Shown here: positions 1 to 12,570 of the stretch, in pieces
Position numbering within the stretch: the first letter of the stretch is position 1
Layout: the number at the start of each line of letters is the position of its first letter
Source: Eulemur rufifrons
Lineage: Eukaryota > Chordata > Mammalia > Primates > Lemuridae
DNA: 64,000 nucleotides
Assembly: GCF_041146395.1 (NCBI RefSeq)
Contig: NC_090984.1
Location: 79,867,114 to 79,931,113 of the forward strand
Direction: 5' to 3'
Program-made: the position numbers and the translations under genes
The notes under the pieces: generated by a model
Told to the model about the DNA's origin: nothing
Seen by the model: the letters and a program-made list of their open reading frames with translations, nothing else
The model's database searches: none

Positions 1-2295
1 CTTGTAACTTAGAGGAGGAATATTTATGATGACCATCTGATAGTTCTAAGCCGCACCACTAACGAAGAAGGGCAGACTTGACTGCCTCAAAGAAGACCTA
101 AAGGAATAGTGTCCTGTACCAATTCTAACATTAAACAGCATAGATAGAAGAGAACCCAAACTTTTGCAGAGAAAAGATGAAACTAGAAATAACGCGTCTT
201 TCTATTGCTGTAGAATGAATCAATTTGACTCTAGCTTTCTCATTTGAGATGCTCATTTTATTTGTCTAGGTATTAAATCAGTAAGGGTTTTAAGAACCAG
301 CAGATACTTTGATTTTTTCACCTATATCCCACCTTTAGTGTCTCCAACTTCAGTGTCTTCAGCCCTGCTGCTATATTCATATATTAGGCACTACCAAACT
401 TTTATGCTATGGGTAGAATCTTGGCTACCATAGAATGCCAGCATCTACAGTGGGTGAGTTCCTCAAGAATACCAAAAACCACATTATTTCACAGTCAAAG
501 ATATTCGCTTAGGATTGTTGATGGGCAGCATTTTAAACTAATGAGTCTATTACAAGTTGTGAAAAGCAAACTTCTGATTTGAATATCACAGGAAGAGTTG
601 CTTGCTCTTCCCTTTCAAGTATTTTTTCTTATTTATACTTGTGCATGACATTAAAATATTTGGCAAGTTAGTTATAAAAAGAAATACTGCTTATTTAGTA
701 TCTATTATGTGATAAGTCGTATATTAACTAATTTACATGTGTATACTCACGTCATCTGAAATTATTTCTAATCCAAAATTTTTATTATTCAGAGTAATTC
801 TATAAGATTTCACAAAACTTATTTCAATATTTGCTGAGAAGCAAGTAAAAATGCAGTTAGTTGTTATTTTCCCTATGGACATTAATTTTGAGTTTATACA
901 AATGATTAACAGCATCCCTGAGATAAAAGAAGAAATACATCTCTATCGCTGCAGGAATTATATTACTGCTAAAATGGATAATTGATTTTGCTTCAAAACA
1001 AAATTAATAGGAACTAAGGAAATATGCATGAATATTCATCCCCTAATTAATAAGGCTTCCTTCTCTTTCAGGTGAGAGTTTATTTCCTGAAAGACTCAAA
1101 GACTGACTTATAAATAAGTATCACTCTTTTATTAATTGTGGGCTTTTGTATATTCCAGTTGAAAACAACCTGAAACATTCTTATATATATCATATTTTTA
1201 AAATATTTTCTTCATGTGCTTTTAGAATCTCATCTTTATTTCCTCTATCTACCGTCCTCCACAATACCAGTCATTTTGTAATGCAATTTCTGGTCTTTGA
1301 CTCAATTTCTTAATCTCAGTGCTATCAATAACTCAGCCCATTCATTCAAAAATCTCACTTTCTCTAAGTAGATGAATAGAAGCTATTTTTAATTCATATG
1401 TTTCTACTCATTTTTACATTCATTTCTGGTGGACTTTTCTTGAAGGTCTCTATTGAAATGTTTGCTACATAAAAGGTGTAATTTACAGTCAGTATAAAAA
1501 TTGCCTTGTGTTTCCTTCTTTTTCCTCTATTCTCTTAAAATGCAACTATTTCAAATTTTAATATAATACTTTTGTATACATTTTGATAAACAATGTTAGG
1601 AAAGTGCACAAACATCATACTCTCTTCAGGTCTTAGTCATTATTTTACAAAAAGAATCAAGTTAAAATTCCCAAAGAAATGTCACTTAAGGATTATAAGA
1701 AAACTATCCCCATCATTTTATTAAATATATAATGACATTCTGATGCTAAGAGGTTGTAAAATACGTGCAATTTCACTGGAAAGTCTGCCTCTGTTTTAAT
1801 ACATTTAAACATGAATTTTTAAATATTTATCATTGTGATGTGTATATGATTTCCCAGAGAAAAATGAATTTAAACCTACAATCTATAGAAAATGGCTTTT
1901 ACTTGATGGGAAGACTCAACATTAAGACTTATAAAACAGGTGAACAATCTCATGTGGAGAATCATACACATCCCTTAAGACATATGAATAGGGAAATACT
2001 GCAGGTCAATAGAAAGAATATAATGTAATTTTGAATAAATAATACCATATATTTATGCATATATTTTTATAAATATAGTATGCTTTGTAAATGTGCATTC
2101 TGAATCATTGTAAGTGTTTAATTTTGAGTAAATTTAGGATAAAGAATAGAAATCCATCACATTTACCTTCGTGTAAATAGGACATAGGCCTATCTGTGTT
2201 GTTAAATTTATTGCCATAAACATGATTCTTTTGAAATTTTAAAATAACAAGGACATGAAATATTTCTGCTCTTTATTTATACATTTCACATTAAC
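1..2295. other. Unassigned AT-rich DNA, no gene
   Basis: No repeat family, RNA gene or plausible exon is recognised in this stretch. It is AT-rich with short A/T runs. The only open frames are 60-90 codons long, of biased composition and with no recognisable domain. It may be single-copy intergenic or intronic DNA, or contain repeats too decayed to see by eye. Confidence 0.6.
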
Positions 2296-2660
2296 TGTAT
2301 TAGTCATGATAGTCTTGTTTATACTGTGGTAACAGAGTCCTGAAATCTCAGTGGCTTTCAAAACCAAAACTATAGGTCTTTCCCATGCTATTTGTCTGGG
2401 ACACATTGTCCAGGATGATAAAATAGCCTGGGGCTGGAGAATATACAGTTCTGTAGGCAGAGGGAAAGAGAATAATAGAAAATTGCATTTTGGTTCTTAA
2501 AACTTCTGATAAGAAGTGACACACATTACTTGTGCTCATATTTCATTGGCTAAAGCATATTATTTTCCCATAGCTGTGTTCAACAAAGCAGGGATGAATA
2601 ATCGTTCTTTGGGGTAGGGCACTGCAGATATGAACACTGAATTGGGCCCTTTTCAATTCT
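2296..2660 (-). repeat. MLT1-type MaLR LTR relic, minus strand
   Basis: On the minus strand this matches the 3' half of an MLT1 solo LTR. In order it shows the segment around an animal-cell-type 'gtgacacacattactt' stretch, a 'ccactgagatttcaggactc' stretch close to the LTR end, and the terminal 'gactaatac' near 2296. The right edge (the LTR 5' end) is unclear. The copy is heavily diverged, as expected for an element older than primates. A 63-codon frame inside it is not a gene. MaLR elements are non-autonomous LTR retrotransposons related to ERVL. Subfamily not resolved. Confidence 0.6.
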
Positions 2661-4011
2661 CTACTACCTCTTTGCCCTCTGAAATTAATAACTGCTCCTT
2701 GAAGGCAGAAAACATGTACAAGACAGTTTAGCCCCCACTAATCCAATATTTGTTTTCTAATAAGTAGATAACAAGTCTCAGTGATTGACATATTTGTGGG
2801 TTCACAGTTTACTTTAATCTTACTGTGTGTGTTTGTGTTTATAGTATGCACTGTATTTGCATATTATGTTTACCATACATACATGTAAAATTTTCATTTG
2901 TCTACAATTCCTTCAGCCAATCAAAAAGAGTGCCTGCTTTAACTTCATTGATATTTTAGGATTATTTAAAAGGTGTTTAGTCCTCAGTTATGACTATTGT
3001 TATACAACAAAAGGCATCAAATGAGCTTTGGTCCAGCTGAAATTAGAACGTGGTAAGGTACATTTACCACTCTTAATCACATCTTGGATATAGTACAGTG
3101 TGGACAAATGCAAGAGATGTGTGCTTACCCCGAATAAAGCCTACCTAAATTACATATAATTTGTAATATTGTTTCCTAATTTAACATTTCCCCTTCATGG
3201 GCAATTTTTATTCCTTTCAACATATTACACAATGTTGTAAGTTTTAAAATGTGATTACCGAAAGTTTGGAAAGGCTATTTTATAAACAATCCTAATACTT
3301 ATCAAGTACAGAGACATGAAAGAAATATCTGAATTTTTCTATAGCTACTGTTGTTATTATTGAGGAGCATTGTAAGCACAATACAAAAACTCACTAAGAA
3401 ACAGAAATCTAAATGTGTAGAAATTTTTACAGGATATTAATAAATTCAATTAGTCTGTACAGATGGAGATTTCTACTTATTAATGCCTTAATTGTTTTTT
3501 TCCTAAGTTTAGTACATGAAAAGCTTTTAGCAAGGTTAGAATGAGTGGCTTTCTTATATTTTCTCCTACATAATTAGGTGATTGGCATAGCCAAAAAAAT
3601 TGTTAAACACCTAGAAACACACAAACATGGAGGGATACATTTAGAACCAACTATCAATTGGTAATACACGACACAATGATGCAGTCAAATAGGAAAAAAA
3701 AACATGCATATCAAAGCTTACAATGCATATTATTATAAGTAAGAGTAAAACATAGCTTACTAACACTCTTCTGGAAGGTGATAATCAGAATGAAAATTGA
3801 TAAGGGAAAAGGCAACCTGTACTGTTCTTTGGATATTGTCAAATAATGGCAAACTGAACATCGGTGGCCCCATAGATGAGTTCATCTATCACTGCATAAC
3901 ACTATGCATTTAACTGAGGAATGCACAGGAAATACATACTACAGGTAAACTCTTATATTGAGGAAATATTAAGAGAGATGTAGGATGTTTAAATTAAAAA
4001 ATTCCTGTCAT
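2661..4011. other. Unassigned AT-rich DNA, no gene
   Basis: I see no recognisable repeat family, exon or RNA gene. Short TG-rich patches occur near 2825-2845, and A-runs near 3690 and 4150 are too short to call tandem repeats. Confidence 0.55.
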
Positions 4012-4150
4012 TTATGTTCAACAACTACTTACTGAGTGTCTAACATGCCAGTCTCTGGCCTACGTTTGGAGATTACAACAGTGATCAAACAGACGAGTGA
4101 TCTGTCCGCGTGGAATATACTTTCTAGTGAATGGACACGTACATAGAAAA
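4012..4150 (-). repeat. L2 LINE 3'-end fragment, minus strand
   Basis: Read on the plus strand, this runs through the reverse complement of the L2 3' end: 'caactacttactgagtgtct', then the 'gagattacaacagtgatcaa' block, then 'tttctagtgaatgg'. These correspond to the conserved tail that encodes nothing. L2 is a mammal-wide LINE long extinct, and this copy has the expected high divergence. Confidence 0.65.
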
Positions 4151-4334
4151 AAACGATAGCCCTACAAAATTAGCGTTTGAGGTAAAAAGCAAACTCTCTT
4201 ATTTCCCAAGTTTAATACCAAATAATGGAGAACTGTCATTTTTTTGTTACACACAAAATTGAAGAGATTGAGAATTATCTTGATTGACAATTTTTTTTAA
4301 TCTGTATTTTAAAAATATTATTCAACTTAATTCT

Positions 4335-5335
4335 CCCTTTTTTGTTGTTGAAGCATCTGTTATCAGTGTGGCTATCATTCTTTTGTAGGTATTTTACTTT
4401 AGGCCTATCTTTAAAGTTTCTCCTTTTGCTTTTGATCCTTAAAACAGTTTTACTAAAAATTGTCTGCATATGGGTATTTTTGTATATCCCACTTAATATA
4501 TACCTTGGTATCTGTAATCATAGATTTGTATCTTTTAACATTTCTGAAAAATTCTCAGACATTATCTCTTTGAATGTATTTATTTTGTTCATCCTATCCT
4601 GACTTTATTTCTTGTAGACTTATATTTTCTCATTTAATCATTAATATAATTTATTTTCTTCTTAATATATTTTACCTACTTTTCTCTGTATTGTATTGGA
4701 GATCATATATTCAAATGTACCTCCAAGTTCAGTAATTCTATCTTCCATTCTTTTTAATCTACTAATTAACTCATTCACTGAGATTTTAATCTCAATGTAT
4801 AGCATTTATTTATAAACTTTTGGTCATTTTTATATTTTTTCTGCTCATTTCCAATATTCTCTTATACTCTGATCATTCTTTAAATACCATTTTTTTACCA
4901 TTTACTGTATAATAATTAATATTCCATATCTTGCATTTCCAGTATTTGAAATTTTGAATCTTCATCTCTATGATATTGTTTGCTGATTTGATCAATGGAT
5001 TGCTTATTTTCCCATTTTTTTTATTTTTAAAATTTTAAGTTTATGTTTCCTTCAGTTTAACTTGTGGGAATCCTGAGGGTTGAAATTAGTGCTGCTGTCC
5101 TGCGGAGATTATTGGCATTTGTTTGTTTGGGGAAATGAGTATCCTGAAACCACATTCATTCTTTTGAGAGCCCTGGTCATATGTAGGAAATTCAGACTCA
5201 GTTTCCCACTTTATTCTGGACTCCAGGCTAGTTCCTATAATTGCTATTAGAACTTTTACCCTTTTTATTGTTTATTAGCTCATAATTTTTTCTTAGTAAA
5301 CTGGGAAAATTTCCTAACTTTCTTTTTAGCAAAGC
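4335..5335 (-). repeat. HAL1/L1M ORF1 relic, minus strand
   Basis: The minus strand keeps decayed LINE-1 ORF1 (RNA-binding protein) coding sequence. Around 4720-4800 it encodes residues resembling the coiled-coil end, for example RLKRMEDRITELGG. Around 4530-4580 it encodes the EIMSENFSEM segment typical of the ORF1 RRM boundary. Both lie in frames broken by stops. Sequence at 5040-5330 resembles the 5' region of HAL1, a 'half-L1' carrying only ORF1. No ORF2 is attached, which favours HAL1 over a full L1M, but the two cannot be separated by eye. The 86-codon plus-strand frame at 4342-4602 is antisense shadow. Confidence 0.55.
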
Positions 5336-5342
5336 AATACTT

Positions 5343-5354
5343 TAAAAATGCATG
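5343..5354. repeat. Left target-site duplication of 5' inverted L1
   Basis: The 12 bases TAAAAATGCATG recur exactly at 6152-6163 and bracket the L1 insertion. The preceding TT followed by A's fits the L1 endonuclease preference (TT/AAAA). Confidence 0.85.
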
Positions 5355-6151
5355 AATGCACATCTTTGCAATTGTGAATTGTGCTGCTATAAACATTCGA
5401 GTGTAGATGTCTTTTTTATAGAATGTCTTTTTTTCCTTTGGGTAGATGCCCAGTAATGGAATTGCTGGATCAAATGGTAGTTCTACTTGTAGCTCTTTGA
5501 GGTATCTCCATATTACTTTCCACAGAGGTTGTACTAGTTTGCAGTCCCACCAGCAGTGTATGAGTGTTCTTATCTCTCTGCATCCACGCCAACATTTATT
5601 GTTTTAGGACACTTTGATAAAAGCTAATCTCATTGGCATTAAGTGATATTTCATTGTAGTTTTGATTTGCATTTACTTGATTGATTAGAGATATTGCAAA
5701 GATGTGGAAACAACCCAAGTACCCATCAATACATGAGTGGATTAATAATATGTGGTATATGTATACAACTGAGTTCTATTCAGCCACAAAAAACAATGGT
5801 GAGCTAGCACCTCTTGTATTATCCTGGATAGAGCTGGAGCCCATTCTACTAAGTGAAGTATCACAAGAATGGAAAAACAAGCACCACATGTACTCACCAT
5901 CACATTGGTATTAATTGATCAACACTTACGTGCACATATGGAAGTAACATTCATTGGGTGTCAGGCAGGTGGGAGGGGGAGGAGATGATGGGTATATTCA
6001 CACCTTAATGAGTGCAGTGCGCACCCTCTGGGGGATGGACATGCTTGAAAGTCTAACTTGGGTGGGGCAAAGGCAATATATGTAACTTAAACATTTGTAC
6101 CCCCATAATATGCTGAAATAAAAAAGATAATTAATTTAAAAAAGGAAAAAA
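5355..6151 (+). mobile_element. L1 insertion with 5' inversion (twin priming)
   Basis: This is a 5'-truncated strepsirrhine-type L1 in two opposed pieces. Positions 5355 to about 5690 are ORF2 C-terminal sequence in minus orientation. From about 5690 to 6118 the sequence continues in plus orientation through the ORF2 end and the 3' UTR, finishing with an A-rich tail at 6119-6151. The inverted piece ends at 'cacaattgcaaagatg' on its own strand. The direct piece begins with 'gatattgcaaagatgtgg'. The two are therefore adjacent parts of one L1 with roughly 9-12 bases of shared sequence at the junction, which is the signature of twin priming during target-primed reverse transcription. The 77-codon frame at 5681-5914 crosses the junction and ends in ORF2 sequence. 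It is not a gene. Confidence 0.88.
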
Positions 6152-6163
6152 TAAAAATGCATG
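6152..6163. repeat. Right target-site duplication of 5' inverted L1
   Basis: Exact 12-base copy of 5343-5354, directly after the L1 A-rich tail. Confidence 0.85.
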
Positions 6164-7184
6164 TTTATTGTACTGGACACAGGGTCTGGTTATATGGTAA
6201 GATGAAATCTCATCAGATAATTAAATATAACTACTGGTTGCTATAAATGTCATATTCTACTTCTCTTACACTTATTCTTCTAGTCATTTGTCTAATTTTC
6301 TGCTTCCCTCATAGATAAGAAAAATGGATCATAATTGAACAGATATAGGAACATAATAACTTAGTGAAGTTACTCTGTAATAGTTTTAAGAATTCCATAC
6401 TGACATGATATAAACATATGTATATTGTGGAAAATGTAAATATGGAAAAGTTAGTAATGAAACACAAATAAACATTGTTTCAAGTGTCAGTCAGAAATCT
6501 CGCAGGAAGTGGAGGTAAGCCATAAAGGGTAGCTCAGAATCAATGGGATTAACATCTCTGCCTCTGCAAATACTATTGCAGCAATTGCTTTCCTACTACA
6601 CTCTCTGAGGACAGTATGAAGTAACTACACACACTCATGAGTTACCATAGGGTGTATGAGTCTCTTCAGAAGAATTCAAGGATGTTTCAGATTGACTTTG
6701 ATTTTTCCAGGCCTCACACTGTGACTTGGAATGCTGGATGACTCCCTAACATTTACTTCTCCAGAGGATTTCAGGCCCAGAAATTTATGTGATCCCAGAG
6801 CAAATGCTACTATTCTTAAGATTTTCTTTTTAAACTCAAGTTAAAATTGGGCAAATTTCCACTCCCTTAGACTTGTTCAGCATTCTTAAGGGGAGTAAAG
6901 CATAATCAAAGGCAGCAAACAGGCACGTATCAAATAGAATATGAGTCAGGGCCTTATATGTTCTGATAATTGCACATTGCCATGAGTCAGTCAGGCTTTT
7001 TTTAGTGAACTTACACCTGCAAAGCTTTTATTAGAATAAACTAAAGTGATGCAGGATATTAATGCTTCAGAAAAAAAGCAGTATATGTGATATAAGTGTT
7101 TAAATTAAGAATACTGAGAGGTAATGAAATAATTATTTTCTAGTTTAGAAAAAGAAAGTGCATTATATAAGCTCTGTATTTAAC
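6164..7184. other. Unassigned DNA, no gene
   Basis: No repeat family or exon is recognised. Base composition is less extreme than in the flanks around 6500-6800, where no open frame of note exists. Confidence 0.55.
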
Positions 7185-7520
7185 ATTAACTCAGCAAAAC
7201 ATTCATTATGCGTCCAATATTTTTTAGGCACTGCACTAAATACTAAAGATTCAGGAACAAACAAAGTAGAAGAGATCTCTGTGGTGATACAGCATAACAA
7301 CTTAATAAAAAGTTATCTTTTTGATGAGTAATACGAAGAAGGTGCTCTAAGACTTACACATTGAAACATATATCAGGGTTTTCAACTGTAATTTGGAGGA
7401 TCAAGAAACACTACTTTAAGAGTAACATTTAAGTTGAGAACTAAAGGTTGAGTTAGTTAGGACATGGGGCCAATGAAGTAAGGGAGAGTTGGGAGGGGAC
7501 TATAGGGGAGAAGTAACATC
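7185..7520 (-). repeat. L2 LINE 3'-end fragment, minus strand
   Basis: The plus strand reads as reverse-complemented L2: the 'taggcactgcactaaatact' block, 'gattcaggaacaaacaaagt', then further upstream L2 sequence through 'taacatttaagttgagaact'. It is about 330 bases long and strongly diverged. The right edge is uncertain. Confidence 0.6.
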
Positions 7521-8220
7521 CAGCATTTATATTTCAAAAAGAACAGTTTGTGGCTATCTCTTGAAACAAGAAGCATTGCAATTTTGGCATCTAAATGTAT
7601 GAATGAGGCAGAGTGACACTCTTTAAAAACTATCAGTGTCTTTACTTAATAATAAAACAATATTATTAACAATAAAAGCACATAGTGAAAATAAGATATG
7701 TAATATTTTAGTGAAAATTTATACATTACATTGTTATAAGCAAGTAAGTGGCCAGCGGCCAGTATGAAATATTCTCATAGGAGTAGCCTTTGACTTATAC
7801 CTTAAGAAAATGTATACGCATTGCATTTCTATAGTTTTTAAAAACTCTACAACCTAAAGAAGTAATTTTAACTTGGGAACTCTCTTTTCAAAAAAAAACA
7901 ATAGATGTTTGTGTGGATGTGTTGAAAAGGGAACACCTAAAGAATTTCTTAAAAAACTATTTTTAATGAGGTAATCTGTATAGTAAACTAGAATAAAAAT
8001 AAATAAAAATTAATAGTTGTACGTTGACTGTCATTAACCAAAAGAGGATGTAATTGAAAGTGATGGGAAGGTTCTAGGACATCTACCTGTCCTTCACGGA
8101 CAGGAAAGAGAGATATGCCAGAAACTGTTTGAGGGCAAGAGAAAAACAAAGTACTGTTTCTTGATTGTCCTACCCTAATTTTATGCCATTTAATAAATTC
8201 ATTTCAGCTGTGTTCTAGAA
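7521..8220. other. Unassigned AT-rich DNA, no gene
   Basis: Nothing recognisable. Around 7640-7720 there is an A/T-rich patch of short TTAATAA-like motifs, and no open frame of interest. Confidence 0.5.
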
Positions 8221-8221
8221 A

Positions 8222-8400
8222 CTGTATATGCTGAAGTGATCTTAAATTCATTCTAATTCACTGGGAAGCCATAAAAATGCTGATTCTTAGTCCTCCCCCC
8301 AGTGATTCTGCTATCATTGGTCTGGGAGATATCCTGGGCATCATATTTTAAAACGTCTATAGTGCAGCCAAGGTTGAAAATCACTATTCTAATCCTCCAA
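8222..8400 (+). repeat. MER5-type hAT-Charlie DNA transposon relic
   Basis: A short non-autonomous DNA transposon fossil. The diagnostic string runs from 'gctgattcttagtcctcccc' through 'cagtgattctgctatcattg' and 'ggtctgggagatatcctggg' to the terminal block 'ccaaggttgaaaatcact'. This is the typical layout of the roughly 180-base MER5A-like elements mobilised by hAT-Charlie transposases. No coding capacity. Confidence 0.65.
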
Positions 8401-10884
8401 TGTTTGCTAGATATTCAGTGAAATAAACTTTTTGAATCCAGGTATATAGTTCACAACCTTCTGATAACTGCAAAAAGGTAAGTGAAAAAAATAAATACAC
8501 ATGTAGGAATGATAAAGCCAGAATACATGGCTGATATAAGCAAACTCTACTAGACACAAAATTAAAAAACTTAAGGACTGAATCACATCTTGCTTTTAAG
8601 TTTCAGGAACAACCCAGGACTGCATAGAAAAACTGCCCTCCAAACTGAGATGGATTCAGGAGACTAAAGAATGACTCAGACAAGCCCAGCTTGGCTAGTT
8701 AGATGAGGGTATTAGAAGCTACTTATACAGGGTGCTCACTCCTGGGTACCACAGGGATTCTCCAGAGAGTAAGATCTGTGCAGCCTACCCATTGTGTTCC
8801 CTTAAGTCCCTTTCCAGTGAGTGACACAGAGATCTATTGCATCATCACATGTTCACACATAAAACAGATTAAGCATGTGCAGTACAATTATGATGTGTCT
8901 TCATATAGCCCATGTTATGTTAATGATTTTGTATTTTCAATCAGTTGGAGATTTTAGTATTATATTTAACTAAAGGATCCTATAGGACAGTAAAAGTAGT
9001 TAGGGCTGGTTTAAGCCAGTCATCTCAAGGAAGTGCTGAGGTATGTCTCTTGTGCTTTGTAGTTTGTTTTGGCATTTGCTTAATCTATTTTATAACAATT
9101 ATGAGTATTTCCAGTTAACACAGTGTTCCTCCTTGTGTGGTAGGGAACTTGAATTTTTTTCTCAATAGGCCAATTGCTTCTGAGCTCACATTCTCATGGT
9201 TGAATGGGATTTCAAAGGTACAGCCATATTACCATAATGAAAGGGTGACTTTTTGAAAAGTTTTCCAGAGGGAATTTTTTTTTAATTAAACATTATATGT
9301 GTTCCAGAATACCTTTTTAAAACACAGTATCACAGAAATGGGAAGTGATTAAAATTCTTCAATCCTTGCTCAGTTTTCTTCACCATCATTACTACTGTCT
9401 AAACATTGTGAACCTAATGATACGTAGAAAACTTCATGGCATAGGTGATACAAAGTAAATTCTTACTCTTGCTTTGGAGGGCTAACTCAAGGATAAATAC
9501 AGAATTTTATTGTTATGGCATGCCGGACATGCACCTTGCAACTCGGGTTCCAGAAAAGTGGAAAGATAGGAAAAAAGCTGTAGCAAGGACTCAGGAAGGA
9601 GTAAAGGGAAACAGAAAAGACTTGAGAAGTAAGGAAATAAGTCCTGGTAAGCAGAGACTGGTACCCGGAACTAGATATCCATCTAAGAATAGTGTGAGTA
9701 GGTCTCTGAACGGGGAAAAGTAATGGATTAAGAGGAAAGGAAACTGGTTTTGAAAGGAAAACAGCTCCTGAGATAGAAGACCAAACTCTGAGAAAAGACA
9801 GGACTAAGGGAGGTGGCAGGAATTTGGAGCTGGTCCCAGATTAGCTGCTTTTTGTCAGCTTCCAGCCTCCACTGTCCATTAAAGAGTTACAAGAAAGAGA
9901 GAGCAGGGAGTCCACTGAGGCTCACTGAGTTCAGGGATTGATATTAAAATTTCTCAGGTTAGAAGTATGAAAAGATGATAACTTTAACCTGTCTAACATG
10001 CTTCAACAGTACCACATATAGCTGAAAAGAAAAGAATCCATCATTTTGAAGTTAATGAGAAAAAAACAGTACATATGGACTGGTTTACTACCCACTTAAG
10101 TTTTATTGTTCAAATGCTATATTACAGATATTTCTAGGTTTTCTATTTAACATATAATCTTACCACTTATTTTTACCTAAATAATATTATTTGTAAATAA
10201 CTATACCCAAGCTTATAAATTACCATTTGCTTCATCATAATACATCCATTTTAAAAATACATCTGAAACTGTGTAGAGAAAAATGAAATAATGCATACTT
10301 TTTAAAACACAAAAATAAAAAATAAATCTATTTTATTCTATAGAGTCTTAAAAGGTATAGATATTTTTCATAAGTATATAACAAAAAGTGTGTTACAAAT
10401 AACAGTGAATGATAAGAAATAATTTAAGGTTAAAGAACTGTAGAGACAAAGAAAAGAAATTTAAGAGGTAAAAGAAAAATAGCTGTTTTTGATAAGTTAT
10501 TTTCTGGAATATAGACAATGAAAAGTAGTACTGTAGAGCTGTTTTTCCTAGACTGGTTATTTAAAGCCACAAAGAGTTTGCAAAGTCCAAAAGACTTCCA
10601 TGATCACATGAATTTAGCAACTTTTGAGTTAAGCCAAGTAATACTCTTTGAGGACTTTTCTGAGGCTTTAATAAGCAAGTTAGCAGTCTATATAAGCAAG
10701 AATAGAGAATAAGAATGTTTCATACCTACTTGGCTGCACAATATTACCCATTAATTAATTAAATAAAATGCTGAATAATACTGTGGTTATTTGAAAATAA
10801 TTTTCCCTGGAATCATAATTTGAAAAGGACCGTTGTGAAAAGTACAAATTACCATAATTTATAAACATTCATCTTTGAAGTCAA
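8401..10884. other. Unassigned DNA with a purine-rich patch, no gene
   Basis: No repeat family is recognised. Positions 9560-9910 are A/G-rich on the plus strand and hold a 92-codon frame (9445-9723). That frame has no signal peptide, membrane segment or family motif, and it owes its openness to the purine bias, so I do not call it a gene. An 84-codon frame at 8703-8957 and a 64-codon frame at 10518-10712 likewise lack any recognisable domain. Confidence 0.5.
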
Positions 10885-11248
10885 CCCATGTAGCCACATA
10901 TAATGACCCCTTTCTTTCTTGGACAAAAATGAAGTATAGAAGATACCCATATGACTGATGTCCTTATAAGAATATGGCTACGTGTAGATACAGAGACATA
11001 ATAAAGAAGCCATGTGATCACAAAAGCAGAGATTGGAATTAATACAGCTGAAAGCCAAGAAACAGCAAAGATTTCCCATCAACTACCAGCAGCTAGAAAG
11101 AAGCAAGGAAAAATTCCTCCACAGGTTTCAGAGAGAGCATTTCCTTTGAACTTCTAGCCTCCAGAACTCTGAGATAATAAATTTATGTTGTTTTACACCA
11201 CTCTGTTTGTGGCATTTTTTGTGACAACCCTGGGAAATTAATACAGCA
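10885..11248 (+). repeat. MLT1-type MaLR LTR relic, plus strand
   Basis: The plus strand follows the MLT1 LTR order. It has 'gatgtccttataagaatatg', then a purine-rich block with 'cagagattggaattaatac', a 'cttctagcctccagaactct' block with the polyadenylation-like 'gagataataaa' at about 11171, and the terminal 'aaattaatacagca' near 11248. It is a solo LTR-like fossil of a non-autonomous MaLR retrotransposon. The left edge is soft. Confidence 0.72.
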
Positions 11249-11789
11249 ACTTAGTAAATTACGGAAATATTGACTTCTTTGTTACATCTCTTACTATGCA
11301 ATGGAATTATAGTTAGTTCACTAATGATGTTAAGAGAAATTCCTACTAAGGAGACCACAAATGATTTGATGAATATCAGTTTAATGGGGCTCATGAAGAG
11401 GCATAATTTAGTTAGTAACAGCCACATTAAACAAAAGATTGCACCAAGATTTCTAAAAATCAACAAATGAATTGGAATATATCAGAAGATGTGATCACAA
11501 ATGATTTATTCTGTAATTTATATGACTGGTTAAGCAGTTCCATATAGAGTTAATTTTTTAATTACTATGTTAATAGTACTAAATTACTAATTTATATTAT
11601 TAAACTGAACATTTTAATGTTTTCTCTATTTATAAATATTATATTAATATTGTGTTTTTATATTCAATATATTTTAATATTCCTATATATTTTGAGTATA
11701 GTCTCATCTTAGCGGATTGTATCTATAATACCTTTAATTAGGATGTTAACATGTCTATCGTGGGGGACACAATTCAATCTATGACAGTT
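11249..11789. other. Very AT-rich unassigned DNA
   Basis: This stretch is strongly AT-rich, especially 11540-11700, and may be a decayed repeat. Two overlapping antisense open frames of 66-71 codons (11251-11470) have no recognisable domain. Confidence 0.45.
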
Positions 11790-12570
11790 AGCAAATTACT
11801 ATTTTTTTGTTTACGCCTGATTCTTCATCTAGTTGTGATGCACCATGCTGTGGTCTTGGTATATTTCCCCGTGTTTCTGGCTTCTACCTTCCAATTTGAC
11901 ATTCAGACTGTCACTTCTTTGAAGGTAATTTTGTCTTTTTTCTTTTCTGGATACTTTTAGAGACTTAGATTTGTAGCTTATATTTTTGCAGTTTCACTAT
12001 ATGCTTCTAGGCATAGAATTCTTGTTATTCTTGCCTGCGATTCACTGGGTTTCATGAATATGTGATTAGGTGTCTTTTCACAAGCTCTGTTCTATTCTTC
12101 CCACTTTTCCAGAATTCTTATTAGGTATATGTCAGACCTTCAAACTCTTTCCTTCATATTCTTTACTTCTCAAATAGTTCTCATATCTTTGTTCTTCTGT
12201 GCTGCATTCTGGATAATTTATTTGACCAATTCTCCAGTTCCTTAGTTCCCTCTTCAGAATATTCTGATCTTTACATCATTAAATAGAAGCTTTAAATTTT
12301 AATTTAATATTTTTGATTTTTTTCAATTTTAGAAGTTTTATTCAGTTATTTTTAAAATATGATCATTTTAGTGTTTCTAATTTTCTATAAATATTCAAAA
12401 CATACAATTCCTTTAAATATTAATTAATGAATATAGTTATTTTAGGTTATACAATAATATGTGTCTAAAGCATCTAAAATTTTGCTTATCAATTTATCAG
12501 ATATTGTTTGGCTTGTTCTCACCCACGATGCTTTGTTAATAACATTTTTATTTTTATTTTAAACTTATTG
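11790..12570 (-). repeat. HAL1/L1M ORF1 relic, minus strand
   Basis: The reverse complement follows the C-terminal to coiled-coil portion of LINE-1 ORF1. It has a stretch like 'atagtgaaactgcaaaaata', then 'gaattctggaaaagtgg', then 'ggaactggagaattggtcaa' with 'cagaatgcagcacagaagaa'. This is the order found in mammalian L1M/HAL1 ORF1. Reading frames are destroyed. Sequence to about 12960 may be the 5' end of the same element but is too decayed to assign. The 69-codon frame at 11751-11960 is antisense shadow. Confidence 0.5.

Noticed and set aside
9445..9723. 92-codon plus-strand frame, positively charged
   Set aside because: It sits in a purine-rich patch that removes stop codons. There is no splice signal, family motif or conservation evidence I can cite.
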